A stretch of 64,000 nt of DNA from Apoderus coryli (taxonomy: Eukaryota > Arthropoda > Insecta > Coleoptera > Attelabidae): NCBI GenBank assembly GCA_911728435.2, contig OU452206.1, forward strand, positions 16,274,297-16,338,296. The letters are read 5' to 3'. The translations under genes were made by a program, and so were the position numbers. Shown in pieces: positions 1 through 11,924 of the stretch (within the stretch, counting starts at the first letter, position 1; the number at the start of each line of letters is the position of its first letter). Below the pieces are notes generated by a model that was not told the origin of the DNA, searched no databases, and worked only from the letters and a program-made list of their open reading frames with translations.

Positions 1-570
1 ATAAGGAAGTTGACACCCATTTCTGGTATAACCGGAAGTGCTAGATTCTTGAAAATATTTTAGCCGAATTGGTCCCGTTGACCTAAGTACCACACCCGAT
101 TTTCAGATTGTTCCACAGTGTAGTTTCACCATAATCGATCGAATCCCTTCCCGGTGGGACACCCGGTATATATAGGGTGCTTCAAAAAGACGCGGCATTA
201 TTAGGGGGTGATTTCTCAGGTCATTTTAGGAAAAAAAGTTTCCATAAACATACGCCCTGAAATGCATTGTTTCCAAGAAACAAGGTGTTAAAGTTTTTTT
301 GCAAATAACGATTTTTTAATTAAGTCAAATACTTATTTCCTCACCGATTTCTTTGAAATTTGGCAGCGGTGTTGCTAAAAATAGGGAGCTTATATCGCCC
401 TAACTAGATCAAAATTATTAAGTGCAATGGCGTTAGGAGGGAAACTTAATACAAATTATTGACAATAAAATGTACGCCACTGTCCAAAAATGTAATAATA
501 TATAGAGTGTTCCATTTGAAATAAGAAATTTGGTATCAACTTCCGGTATAATCGACCAGCAATCACTCTG
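1..570. repeat. Dispersed repeat fragments at window start
   Basis: Two blocks (about 1-60 and 490-555) share words such as 'cttccggtataa' and 'atatagagtgttccattt' with the arms of the large palindrome at 28517-30157, so they are fragments of that family. The part between (about 150-470) looks like another AT-rich dispersed repeat ('ggtatatatagggtgcttc'). No coding potential is seen. The region lies in an intron of the nicotinamidase gene. Confidence 0.5.
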
Positions 571-687
571 TATATAAGGATTTGAATAAACCAAATTAAG
601 GAGGTCCTAGGAATTGATTGTCCCAGTTTGTCGTGGGTGAACCAGTATAAATGTTTCGTTTAAATATTGGTTGGTTTATGATTTCAG

Positions 688-3600
688 TGATGGAAGCTTG
701 GATTTTGAAGAATTCAAGCAACTCAGTCGAGCATTATTCCGAAATGCAGATGGTAAATCGTATTCGTTAAAGGATAATATAATCAGAGATATTTTCGATA
801 TTTTTGATATAAATAACGATGGACAAATCGATAAAGATGAATTTGCATTTTGTTGGAATAATTGGATAAAAACAGTAAGTCGTTAGGTTTTTTCTTAAAA
901 ACTAAAATTGCAAAGAATCCTTTTTTCAAAAATTGTCGCAAACGGCTAAAATTAGTTTACTTTTGAAAACACCATTTAAGAGGTGTTTAAATTGTACAAC
1001 TTTTCACTAAACTAACCGACATTGTACCTCCTACCGTTTCCAACATTCCAATGCTATCCCATTCTTATTTTGGACACAGTGTATATTATTAAAAAAAAAT
1101 CCATTAAAATATACAGAATATCCCATTGACTAAATTATAAGTTTGAGTCGAACCTCAAAAATGGTACATCTGAAGAAAATTTGAGGTACGCCGCTGGATG
1201 CTACATAAAAAGTTCTATTAGAATCCGTGTTTACTTTTTTGATAAGTCAACAGATAGCTGAGGTAGGAGGGATGAATGAAAATGCAACATTTTTTAAAAA
1301 GAAAGAATACTATGAAAATTCTATTTGTGTCATTGGAATATTTTACTAACCTCGTTCGGGCCATTTGTCCCATGTTAGATAAGTCGGAATTTTGAGACAT
1401 CCTTTACATAAAAAAATAATAATAATTATAAAACATTGTTATTTGATATTTACAATATTTTAATATTAGGAACCATAAAACTAGAGGAACAAAAATATTC
1501 TTTAAAGGTATTGTAAAATATTCAGTATAGTTTTTTACATTTATCTCAAAAACTGTCAATTTCTCGAGAAGAAGCTAAGAGACAGATCAGATTTTGTAAC
1601 AAAAGGAAATAGTTATTTATTATACAAGGGAAAAAAGTACTAGATTTTAGCTCGAGGTTGTGTTGTCAGACAAAAAACCGAGAGCTAAAATATAACTTTT
1701 TTCCCGTGTATGATACACTATTTTTTCTGAGACGAGAAAAACTTCGATTTAATATTGATAAAAGTCAGAAAATTATCCAAGTGAAATTTGAAGTTTTAAA
1801 AACCTTTCAGTAATCAAATATCTGTCAATTTCATTCTGTGATTTAATTTAAAAATTGCGAACACTCCACCGGAGTCAGTAGAAGCAGCAAAAGTAGCGTC
1901 ACAAATTATTGCCAGTTTTGATATATAAAGAAAATGTAACTTTTGTATAATAAAATTTCCTAAAATTAAATATCTACCGTTACTTATGTGTTCGGGAAAA
2001 AAGTGACATTTTATTACCTGTCAAGAGAGTAAATATGTCAAACTTTTTTCCGTCACAGAAAAAAAGTAATTTTTTATTCGGAAATTGTCAGCGGCGTCAC
2101 ACAAAAAGTTTTGTTTAAACAGATCTTGGAAATACTTTGAAAAAAAAAGGGAAAAAAAAACAGAAATATTCTACAACTTTGACACCCTAAGAAAGTTACA
2201 CGTTGGAATCCATTTTCTGATACAAGACTTCTTGTGATTTTTTCTAGGTCACCTAGTATATCTATACATACTTTATTAGTTGAAATATAAAATATTTGAC
2301 CGAACAACAGCGGTATTATTATTGATAAAAAAAAACTATCTACGCCAATGTCCTAGCTATAATACCTCTCTGCGGTTCCGTACTCCTTTACAGGATGGTA
2401 TTTAGGTCGACTATTGCCAATAAACGCATATTATACCTATTGATTGAGAACGCGGGCATTTTTTCCAACTCTAATGAACTTTAATAATTATTGGTAACGC
2501 GCTACGGACATTAAACTAGTTAGTAACGTGAAATAATCAAAAGTTATATAAGAAAAGTTGGCACGAGTTTTGGCACGGCCCTACAAGAAAATTAATTACG
2601 TTGAATAAAAGTTTATGTTGTTGAACAATTCAAAGTGTTTGTATGTGAAGTTGATTAAAATTCGTTAGTTATTATTTGAGTCAAAATATGCATCGATTAA
2701 AGGCCTGTATCCATTTGTTAGAAAATCACGTATCGTATATCATCGTTGCGAAATAGTGGATACTGTTTGAAAATGAAGTATCAAAATTTGCTACAAAGAA
2801 ATGCAACGGACGTAGATTGTAGATAGATTGTTTTTCGGAGTCGTTTAGGCGGTTGGGCCTGCCCTCACTTCGACCTGCAGAAGATCTTTTGTGAATGACT
2901 CTAATCTATGAATTGCCCAGCTGTCCCACACTTTTCATAAACTTGACGATTTCTCTGGGGGCTAAATTTCTTGCCTCGTCGGGTGTTAGGGTCACCCCTC
3001 CAAGGTGTTTTAGCCTTTTGCAGAAAAGTGACATGCATTCGCAGAGCACGTGTTCTGTTGCGTCTTCGCAAAACCGACAAGTGTCGTCCTCGGTTAGTCC
3101 CATCTTTTTGAGATGGTACTTCACTGGGTGGTGTCCCGTAAAAAGGCCTGTAATTCGCCTTAGGTCGCTTCTCTCCAGTTGGATAAGCTTCCCTGCGTTG
3201 GCCTCTGAAGGTTTTATAAACCTTTTTGGTTGTCTTAGGCCTGGAGTGTTTCTCCAGTAGGACTTAAGTTGTTCCTTTTCCCATCTCCGAAGTTCTTCCT
3301 TCATATGGCTTTTTGGAAAGCCAAAGATGGGTTCCGGGCCTTGTGGGCATCCCCTAGCCGCTGTCACTGATACAGACACTTCTCCTATTTCAGCCGTAAT
3401 GACACGGTCTTTCAAAATTGCCTGAATCCATTTCACCAGTGAGGAGTCGACACTCCTCTCTTCTAGTGCTCTACTAATCGATTCATGTGAGGTATTGTCA
3501 AAAGCACCCTCTATATCAATAAAGGCACATAAGGATACTTCTTTTGCCTTAAATGACTTCTCGATGTCTTTTACTAAGCAGTGCAGGGCATTAATCGTAG

Positions 3601-6600
3601 ATTTTCTGAAGCTGTTTCTTATTTAAAGTTTCGCTTCTTAGGTATTCGTCTATTATCTTTTCCATAGTTTTCAGTAGGAAGGAGGTTAGACTAATAGGCC
3701 TGTAGGACTTAGGGTCATCCTCTGGACGGCGTCCTGTTTTCGGTATAAAGGCTACTCTAGTTTCCCTCCAAGCTTTGGGAATATGGCCGAGGATAAGGCT
3801 TGCTTTGAAAAGCCTGTGCAACGATGGTTGCAGTATTTCCAGACCTTTCTGGAGGAGGGCCGGAAAAATTCGTTTCATACCTGGTATGCAACGGACGTAA
3901 TCGGCCATTAAAGAAATGATAGGATACGGATACGCTGCAAGTCGGTATCATCGTTTCGTTCAATTTTTCAGTATTCAGTAGCGCTTCTTTCCCTGTAGCG
4001 CGTGCTGTGGAGTGGACTAAAGACGATACAATAAATTTTATAGACATTTACGACAAATATGCCAATAAACTTGTTCCCTGCTTGCGTAAAACTATTACGT
4101 TTCTTTTTCTCTTTCAGCAGAGACTAATAAATAAAAATGTACGCAACTGCTGTGTGCTGAGGAGTACTCAATGCGATGAGGAAAACTAATCCAACGTCCG
4201 TTCCTCGGTTTGCTCGTAAGATACGCAAAAAACACACGTTGATGCGATACGTACATATGCAACAAATGTAAGGCGTCTCAACTTCTCACAGCGATTTAGA
4301 CCAAGGCTGATCAGAAAGACAGGCTGTGGCGCGAACCTAAAATAAATTTATCACATGACGAACACAGTCACATTCGATTTAACATGTTTTTTCATGCTAA
4401 TTTATTTTTTAACTTTGATTTATGTCGGAAATAATAACACAATTTGTTATTTCTACGTTTGAAACACTTTCTTCGTACAACAGGTTTACTGCTTCATCTA
4501 GTTTGCATTGTACAATGTATATTGAAAATTCTAACCAATAATTAGGGGCTATTCCAATTAGTTAAATTTTCTTTTTAGATAGTCCGACCCATATCAGCAG
4601 TATTGGTAATCGACGTACAAAATGATTTTATCAGTGGTACTTTGGATATACGAAATTGTCCAGCAAAACAAAATGGAGAAGATATTATATTACCAATAAA
4701 TAATATATTGGACACCATCGAGTTTGATACTGTATTCTACTCATATGACTGGCATCCAAGTGATCACGTGTCATTTTTTGAAAATTTACAGTAAGTCAAT
4801 ACACTTTCTTCTTATTGTTTTCTCTGATTGCTTCTTTTATCTGACAACAAGATTGAAGCGTAGTTATAGAAACACTTTGATCTCTAAATCAATCAGTAGG
4901 ATTGCTTCCCAAAAGATGGGCGCTTTGAGTTGACCTCTACACCTCTAGGGTGGTGGTGTGCCTTTCGTCCTGATTGGACTTAGGGTCATACTGACGAACG
5001 CCAGTTTCGACTCTCGGAACAATCCAGACCAGCACACCATCTTTATCTCCACTACAGAGACCCAAATGGTTTTATCTCTGTTTCTACATGCCACTTGCAC
5101 TTGTTTTCCGGGGCAAATTTTCCGTCAACCGATTATGTGTTATTTTTCTTCCCGACTGCGTGGCTTGATCAACGATAGTAGATAGGTTAATGATGAATAG
5201 GATAAAATTTGATTTTTATACTTAATGATGATCGTAATTTAATTTAGAAAAAACAATGACTATTGATGAATTAATAATATATTTCAGCCTACGACAGCTT
5301 CACGAATCTAGCCCCATTAAAGCAGAGGATGCTCAACTATTGGATACTGTGATATTTGACATAGACCCACCGATGATACAAAGGTTATGGCCGAAACATT
5401 GCGTACAAAATACATGGGGTAGTGAATTACACAAGGATTTAAAGGTAAATTACAAATATCTCAAAAATTCAATGTTAAATTTTTACCCCTAGTTAAGTCA
5501 CATGGTAGTTCAGCTGGGAGAAATATAAAAGATTTTTTCTCCTTCGTTCTTTATGATTTTTGCGGTACTGAATCCTAATTGGAACATAGCCATCTCACAA
5601 AATTGCGAAAAAATTTACTTTTTTTGGATTTTTACCAATAACTCGAAAAGGGTACCGTTTTGAGAGAAAATGTAAGAATACAAAAATAAAGCACAATGAA
5701 TTCTCTACAAATTAGGTCTCCTATATTTCTTTGTTTAGATAAACGGTTTCGCCGCTAAAAAGTCTTGAAATTCGACCAAATTTCCATAGTTGACTAAAAA
5801 ACACCACAGAACGACAGAATGTGTTCGCTAATGAATTTGTATGAAATTGTACTATTAATGAAAGAATATATAGTCCTATATGGTCTAATTTGTGTTTCCT
5901 CATCATTAATTATCAGCCACGGAAGATGGGACCACCCAGATTCCGAAACAAAGAATTGACGATCATTCTATTAAAGATTATTTCGTGTAAATTTGACTTT
6001 TATTTAATTGTTGAAATTTTAACTCCACTCAAGAATGGTCTCCTTTTTTAATTTGTGTTTATTCAGATTCTGATTTTTTATTATAATTTGAGACGTTTAC
6101 GAGGTATTTTAGATTTTTACAGAAGTGAATAAAATACTCTGTTTATAATTCTTACTGGTGTAAAAATATTTTGATTCAATGAATTGTTATTTCTACAATT
6201 TACTCCGAGCGTATTTCCAAGTTCCGACATGGCTGGGGCTCTATAAAAATCCTGAATTATTGGGCTGGAAGCTGGAGTCCCCCGCACGTGCCATTAATTT
6301 CTTGCAAATGCAAGAAATACTGTAAACGCAATTGTCGTTTGCAAGAGGGTTGGACTTTACTACTCCAAATTATATGCGCACTGGGAAGGCGCCTGCGAAC
6401 ACGGATAAATATGATGCTGACGAGGACGATGCTTTCAACAACCCGGATGATCCGATATTTTTTTACAGGATATTAAGAATTTTATGTTCATCATTCATCA
6501 GCATACGGGTAATGATCTCAAAATTTTTAAAGAAAAAATGGTACGGCGCTGAAATATTTCAAAATAAAAATTATTTTTGATATTCTCGTTTAATTTAGCT

Positions 6601-7889
6601 TTGTGCCCATTTAAAAATATTTTCATTAGTTTTATTTTCTGTTTTAATGTTACTGTGTTTTTGATAATGTAGTAATAGAAAGTAACAACACGCGTTAAGA
6701 CGTTTTATTTTATTTTTTTATATAAAAATGGCACCCCCTACGAAAAAAAAGCAAGAGCTTCTTTGTCACAAATTAAACGACCAATTCAAAAACAATTTTT
6801 ATTTTGCCATATCTCAGTGGCGTACTATTTTTTTTTATATATTCAGATCATAACTTGTTTTTTTTTCGTGATTTTTGCAGATTTTTCAAAACGCATCACC
6901 TTTTCGACGTGACAAAGTTAAATATCGAATTCAGCATCCCAAAAAACATAGAAAAAATGAGAAAAATCTTGTATATTTTTCCTGGATTGACCTCTTCTTA
7001 TACCCGGACAGTTAGTTGGATCTAATGCGGTTTAAAATGCCGTTAGAGCGTTTAGAGCCTCTATGAGAAAAGTTGAATAACCTAATTTATCTTTCTGTAT
7101 TGATACAGGTTGTTGATAATTCAATTAAAGTCTACAAGGGTATGAATCCAGATCTCGATTCGTACTCGGCATTTTGGGACAATTTGAAACTGAGTGACAC
7201 AAAATTGGGGGCGCAACTAAGGGCTAGAAATGTGACTGACGTGTATGTTTGTGGGTTAGCGTATGAAGTATGCGTTGGTAAGAATTTATCGCTTTACTAT
7301 TTTGGAGTAATTCAATTTCCTAATTGATTTAAAAATGTTTTTTATTAAACATCTTCTAAGCTTATCTTTTCAGCAATTTCGTTAAGAAGCCTCCCCTTTC
7401 TAACACTGTATATTTTATTTAATTTTTGCCAAAAATGGTACATTTGATCGTTTTTATTATACAGGGTTCCTGGTAAATAAAAAAAACTAAATTAGTTACA
7501 AGAACTCTAATTTAAGTGACCCTTAATCATATAAAATTATAAAAAAAAATCATAGGAACATATGCCAATCATAATAATTATTAAAGACAATTTGAGTAGA
7601 TATATTTCCCTAATTATAATTAAACTTAGTTTAGTATTTCTAATATTTTGACTGCTTTTTAGGGGCGACTGCATTGGATGCATTGGTGAGCGGCTATAGA
7701 ACCACCCTTATCCAGGACTGCTGTCGCGGTGTCGACCTACTAGACATTGAAAAAATAAACAAGAAAATATTAGAAAATCACGGTGCCATCGTCAGTTCGA
7801 ACGAGGTTAAGGATATGGTTGAAGGCAACGATAGACGGCCTGAGCTAGGATATAAGTTAGCCTTAACTATTAAAGAAAAGAAAAATTAA
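688..7889 (+). CDS. Naam: EF-hand nicotinamidase, 3' part (five exons)
   Basis: Exons are 688-874, 4579-4790, 5288-5444, 7109-7277 and 7663-7889 (stop TAA 7887-7889). Every join has AG/GT borders and keeps phase, giving about 316 visible residues; the 5' exons lie left of the window. Exon 1 ends one EF-hand and holds a complete calcium loop, DINNDGQIDKDE. The other exons form an isochorismatase-fold amidase that hydrolyses nicotinamide to nicotinate and ammonia in NAD salvage. The catalytic triad is visible: Asp in VIDVQNDF (exon 2), Lys in LWPKHC (exon 3), Cys in LAYEVCV (exon 4). The metal-site Asp/His set is YDWHPSDH. An N-terminal EF-hand fused to the amidase matches Drosophila Naam. It is probably cytosolic; no signal peptide can be judged because the start is missing. 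No disabling change was seen. Confidence 0.93.
2815..3885 (-). pseudogene. 5'-truncated LINE (R1/I-group-like), copy 1
   Basis: On the minus strand this encodes reverse transcriptase pieces: FIPKTGRRPEDD..YRPISLTS (3591-3908) and the later RT part (2906-3436). The C-terminal domain carries a zinc-knuckle-like CRFCEDATEHVLCEC. The frame from 3436 jumps within one ORF from the RT motif ARGCPQG straight to PEPIFGFPKSHM, so the YADD catalytic segment present in the sister copy (20.4-21.5 kb) is deleted in frame. The insertion is flanked by a perfect 14-bp target duplication, atgcaacggacgta, at 2801-2814 and 3886-3899. The 5' end is truncated inside the RT. It is not functional. The exact clade is uncertain. 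Confidence 0.9.
3995..4110 (+). pseudogene. Myb/SANT- or MADF-like transposon fragment
   Basis: The frame beginning VEWTKDDTINFIDIYDKY resembles the start of Myb/SANT-like or MADF DNA-binding domains found beside PIF/Harbinger transposases. It stays open to 4189 but loses resemblance after about 35 residues. The LINE at 2815-3885 appears to have inserted next to or into this older element. I could not define terminal inverted repeats. Confidence 0.35.
4791..7662 (+). other. Nicotinamidase introns 2-4 content
   Basis: The introns are 4791-5287, 5445-7108 and 7278-7662. A GC-richer block at about 4910-5190 stands out from its AT-rich surroundings but has no recognisable product. The block 6213-6475 is also GC-richer and contains an acidic reading frame (ADEDDAFNNPDDP) of unknown origin. 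Positions 6475-6590 are a dispersed repeat, in reverse orientation to the copy near 34562-34668. Confidence 0.55.
6475..6590. repeat. Dispersed repeat (family of 34592-34652)
   Basis: 'aagaattttatgttcatca', 'gtaatgatctcaa' and 'aaaaaatggtac' occur here. The reverse complement of 34562-34670 carries the same words in the same order. Related scraps with 'cagtggcgtac' occur at 6818 and 49208. Confidence 0.65.
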
Positions 7890-7987
7890 TGCCCATTCAA
7901 CAGTAAAATTACAATAATTGTTTAAAATTTTGAGTTATGAATATTTTTTTATATAGAAACGCATAATGCTAAATAATTGCATCCTAT

Positions 7988-8207
7988 ATATACAGGGTGT
8001 CCGATAACTTATCCATCCTGTATAGGGGAAAGTCAAACTAATTTTTAGCAACACTACTATAATTTTTTCTAAATTAAAAACTAGAAAGCAATTAATTATG
8101 GTTGAAAAATTATTATTATATTTTAATTTTAGTCCAACACGTGTTGAGTGCGTCCATCGTACTTCTTCCTATTTATGGCGGATAATATATGTTACACCCT
8201 GTATAGA
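7988..8207. mobile_element. Short inverted-repeat element (ACAGGGTGT ends)
   Basis: The left end is 'tatacagggtgtccgataa' and the right end is 'tgttacaccctgtata', which gives roughly 12-14 bp of terminal inverted repeat around a non-coding AT-rich body. It lies about 100 bp past the nicotinamidase stop and may fall within or next to its 3' UTR. Confidence 0.5.
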
Positions 8208-8359
8208 GTCTTAATGTTTTATACAGAAATATGCTGAGCTTAAAATGCCACTTTGTTTTTTTAACCATATTTCCTGATTGTAAAATAATTTACCATATAG
8301 TATTGATTGTACCCTGGACTTTTCTTAATATCTACTAAAGTATGTATTTGTCCTTAGGC

Positions 8360-8482
8360 CAGGGCCGTAGCTAGAACGGCATTTGAGATTTAAAGCATAC
8401 AAATTTTGTCATCCCGCTGCGCCGATCAAAAAGAAAGGCTAGGGCGCCATTCTCTCCCTACTACATTCTAGCTACGGCCCTG
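8360..8482. mobile_element. hAT-type MITE with 8-bp target duplication
   Basis: A 123-bp element has 17-bp terminal inverted repeats (cagggccgtagctagaa / ttctagctacggccctg). Flanking 8-mers ccttaggc (8352-8359) and ccttaagc (8483-8490) differ at one base, as expected for an hAT 8-bp target duplication. It has no coding capacity. Confidence 0.85.
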
Positions 8483-8533
8483 CCTTAAGCTCGAAGGTCT
8501 ATTTACAATTTAGCTGCGTAGTAGATATATCTA

Positions 8534-9257
8534 TACAGGGTTTCCAGAAACTAATGGACCAAACCAAAGCTACACATTATAGCATGGCAATTTGACGTCA
8601 AAGATCTCATGCGAAATTGCTTCCGAAAGGAGTAATAGCTCTTGAAAAATGGCAGCTTAGCTTTCGTATCGCGAAAACGTCTTTAGCCATTGGAGTGAAA
8701 TGTAACATAGTTATTTTTCCAAATAGAAGCATTTGTTAGTCAATTTTTAATCAACACATTTTTTCACTAATTTTCCGAGAATGGGAATGGTTTTCTCCTA
8801 TTTTCTTCTTGTTTCAAGATGATAAGACGTTGCGTCAGCATATTCTTCATTAGTATACGACATCATTTGCCATTTATATTTGCATATTTATCAATAGAAA
8901 ATGCAACTTGTCAAAACCTCCTATGTTCTAAAAATAATGACAGAATTATCGAAAAATTAGTGAACAAAAAGTTTTGATTAAAAATGTCCGTTGATCCCCC
9001 CGTTCGAACGCCTATGGTTGCCATTTAATTCAGCAGTGCATGGCAAACTAATGCTTCTATTTAGAGAAATAACTATGTCACATTTTACTCCAATGGCTAA
9101 AGGCGTTTTCGCGATACCTGTGCTAAGCCGCCATTTGTCAAGAGCTAACTCCTTTCGGAAGCAATTTCGAATTCGAAGTTCAACGTCGAATTGCCATGAA
9201 ATTCACACTAGAATTTGTGGCTTTCGTTTGGTCTATTAGTTTCTGGACACCCTGTAT
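8534..9257. mobile_element. Foldback element with about 250-bp arms
   Basis: The left arm (8534 to about 8790) is the diverged reverse complement of the right arm (about 8938-9257). Matching words include 'ccagaaactaatgg', 'gcttccgaaaggag' versus 'ctcctttcggaagc', 'gcgaaaacg', and 'attggagtgaaatgt'. The right arm has an extra segment near 8993-9047. The ends are TACAGGG.../...CCCTGTA. No transposase is seen, so it is non-autonomous. Confidence 0.85.
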
Positions 9258-9829
9258 ATTATGTACTTATTTAATTTATACATTACTTAGTTTAATGATA
9301 ATAAGTGTTTATTTTCCTAGTGATTGTAAGTAAAAATTAATAAAATATAGCTTAATGTGGTAAGATCTTTGTTCTAAGTTGAAATAAATAATTATTTTCG
9401 GGATTAATCTGTCTAATAAAGTAGTCAAACTCCATAAAAATACTTTAATTTAAAGTTATAAATCAACACAAAGTTCAATTCTACATGAATGGAGAAGTTG
9501 AAATGAAAATTTAAGCAAAACTGAACAATACGGTGAAAAGAAAATTCAAATATCTCAAGAAATATGAAAGTTATAGGGCTTTAAAGTTGCCTGCAACTTC
9601 GAACACTCTTCGTCAGCTGTATACGACAGAGAAGCATCCCAAATCCTTAACCAAAGTTCTGTTCTCCAGAACCGATTAATCTATGAAATAATCATGGAAA
9701 AATGCAACCCATATTGGTTCAAATTAACACAAAAACACTTGGGAACGTTTAATTCCATGCCATTCACTTCACACCAATATACCAAACAATTTTTTTTATC
9801 TATGACCAAACGAATGACGTCCTGTTGTT
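9258..9829. other. Intergenic AT-rich DNA
   Basis: No gene is recognised. An AATAAA-like signal inside 'aattaataaaatatag' near 9335 could serve the upstream nicotinamidase transcript, but it lies 1.4 kb past the stop, so this is only a possibility. Confidence 0.4.
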
Positions 9830-10215
9830 GAACTAGAATATCTAATTTTTCTATAACACTTCAGGTCATCGACAAAAAGCTAGAAGCAACATCAGAAACC
9901 ACTACTACTGTCGAACCAACGTAGCACAGTTGTAGCCAATCCAGGATGCTCAATCGTACAGATCCAATGCCTTGGAGAAATCAGTGTATATTGTAAGAAC
10001 CTGGTAACCGACCTCCAAAAAGCGAGATAAGTAACCCATAAACTCTAACAGATTGAGATTGAGCAGCAGTCAGATGTCTAGTAACCAGACTTTCGAAGAG
10101 CTTCGGGATAGCACAGAGTATAGATACAAACCTGTAGTTGGATACATCGTTTTTATTTGAAAATTGGAGTGATAAAGCTAGTTTTCAATAATTTGGGGAA
10201 ATAACCCGGGCCAAT
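9830..10215 (-). pseudogene. Decayed LINE reverse transcriptase fragment
   Basis: The minus strand reads TSFITPIFK near 10180 and VLTIYTDFSKALD near 9985, the latter being the RT palm motif (Y-x-D-F-S-K-A-F-D). Several stops and frameshifts lie between them. It is Jockey-like by motif, and no end can be fixed. Confidence 0.7.
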
Positions 10216-11900
10216 GGAAGAGCAAACATTTTACAATAATTATTGTTCCCCGTTGAAGTATTTAGTAAACGAAATAGTTAAATTAGTTTCGGATATGCTT
10301 GGGACCAGACCTGAAAGAAATCAGCCGGAAAAACAAACATTTAAAAAGCATAGGATTATAACTTGTCTAACATCTGCTCAAACTTTTTATGCTTCCATAA
10401 TATGGACTCATAAAGCCCGCATAACTAGCGTAGAAGTTTTTTAACCAGCATAATGAAGAACCCACATTTAATGCATGATAAAAGTAGTCTAGGGAAATTG
10501 GTTTGGTGGATATTTGGGGATACATTTACAGTTATGGGATATATTGATATTTTAGAAGGAAATTTTACTCAAATTTTAGAGAGAAGTGGCCTCCACGTTC
10601 TCCAAGTGTAAGAGTAGTTAGTGCATTGTGTCCACTCAGGCTTTCGAAAAAAACAATAAAGATGGTATGTGTTTACCCAACTTTTATCAGATTTGATCAA
10701 AATCTAGGAAGATATTTCGCCAGACTGATGCATGATAAGGCATTCCAAAGCTGTTAATTGGTAAAATTTTACATGAAGAAACTAGGGTCAATTGGTGCCT
10801 AAAATTCTAAATCTTTCCAACATAACAAACTCTAAACACGTGCACAGCATTTGCAGTGGAAATATATCATGGATTTACGCTTAAATTCGAAAAGCATCGC
10901 CTGTACTTTGGTGGGGTATTCCAAGTTCCATTGTGAAGAAAAGTCAAAGTAAGATGACTCCAAATGTTTTTAAAATTGTACTTTTTTGTTCGACACATGT
11001 TTTTGTTGCACTCGGTTTGTAAAATCAGCAAGTAAGCATATTCGTTTGTGCTCGGTAAGTTTCCTAGAAGAAAAAGACTCAAAACTTTTGTTAACTTCAA
11101 TAACTTAAAGGGTTTCAAATGAGAATTTAAATGATCGCAACTATTTTAATAGTCATAGAAATTGCAATATAAACGTTCTCAATAAATATTACAACCAGAC
11201 AGTCATAATAGAGCCATAATATAACAACCTTTAAAAAAACGCCAAGACAATTATTGAGGCAATGTTACGTTACAAACTACTCAAGCATGTTGAAAGAAAG
11301 ATAGTAAAAGTGTCGGACCATAACGAAGGTCACACTTCGGTATGTAAATAATTATATTAAAAGGAGTACTGGTATTACCATTCATTTTTTTTTTTGTTTT
11401 GTTTTTTGTTTAAAAGTTCTCATAAAGTAAAAGACATATAAGTATGTACTCGTATATGCTTGGTGATTATGCAGAATTTAATCTCATTTTCGTTGTCTTA
11501 CGGCTTGGTGTGTTATTTTTTTTTCCTGTTATAATTTTCCTTTCACTTATTTTATCGAACAGTTGGTTCGATTCTTTTGGTATTTGGAGAATTATAAATT
11601 GAATTTTGTAATAAGAAATACAAAAATGTATATTTTTCTGTGTCAATGTTAGGTGGGTTTATTTGAAATAAAGAAATTAATGTCGGTTTGCATTATTTGT
11701 GGATGAAATTCGATATACCAGCCTGCTTTAGACAATAAATCCCCATCGTAAGGTCATGGGTCCAAATTGGATCTTTAGAACTAACCAAAATATCAAAAAT
11801 ATGTACCTAATAACAGGACAATAAAGAATTTTGATGACATTCTCCAAGGATCAATATCATAATCAAGACGTTCATCTTTTAAGTAAATAATCTTCATTTT
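10216..11900. other. Intergenic, nothing recognised
   Basis: AT-rich sequence with short open frames (for example 10214-10444 and 10867-11118 minus) that lack any motif I know. A T-rich run is present at 11387-11411. Confidence 0.5.
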
Positions 11901-11924
11901 AACAAAGCAAAACAGCAAATTAAA

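Larger units (their letters stand above)
875..4578 (+). other. Nicotinamidase intron with LINE insertion
   Basis: This intron is bounded by ACA|GTAAGT and TTTTTAG|ATA. Besides the LINE at 2815-3885 and the Myb/MADF-like scrap near 4000, it is AT-rich sequence in which I see no gene. Positions 1620-1700 contain a short imperfect inverted repeat ('gggaaaaaagt' versus 'acttttttccc'). Confidence 0.7.

Noticed and set aside
2895..3260. 121-codon + frame
   Set aside because: Shadow of the minus-strand LINE protein in the same place.
6288..6580. Overlapping frames with an acidic tail, considered as an extra nicotinamidase exon
   Set aside because: The flanking exons join perfectly in phase without it, and the frame has no relation to the amidase fold.
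10214..10444. 76-codon + frame
   Set aside because: No motif, and it overlaps the start of a decayed LINE on the other strand.
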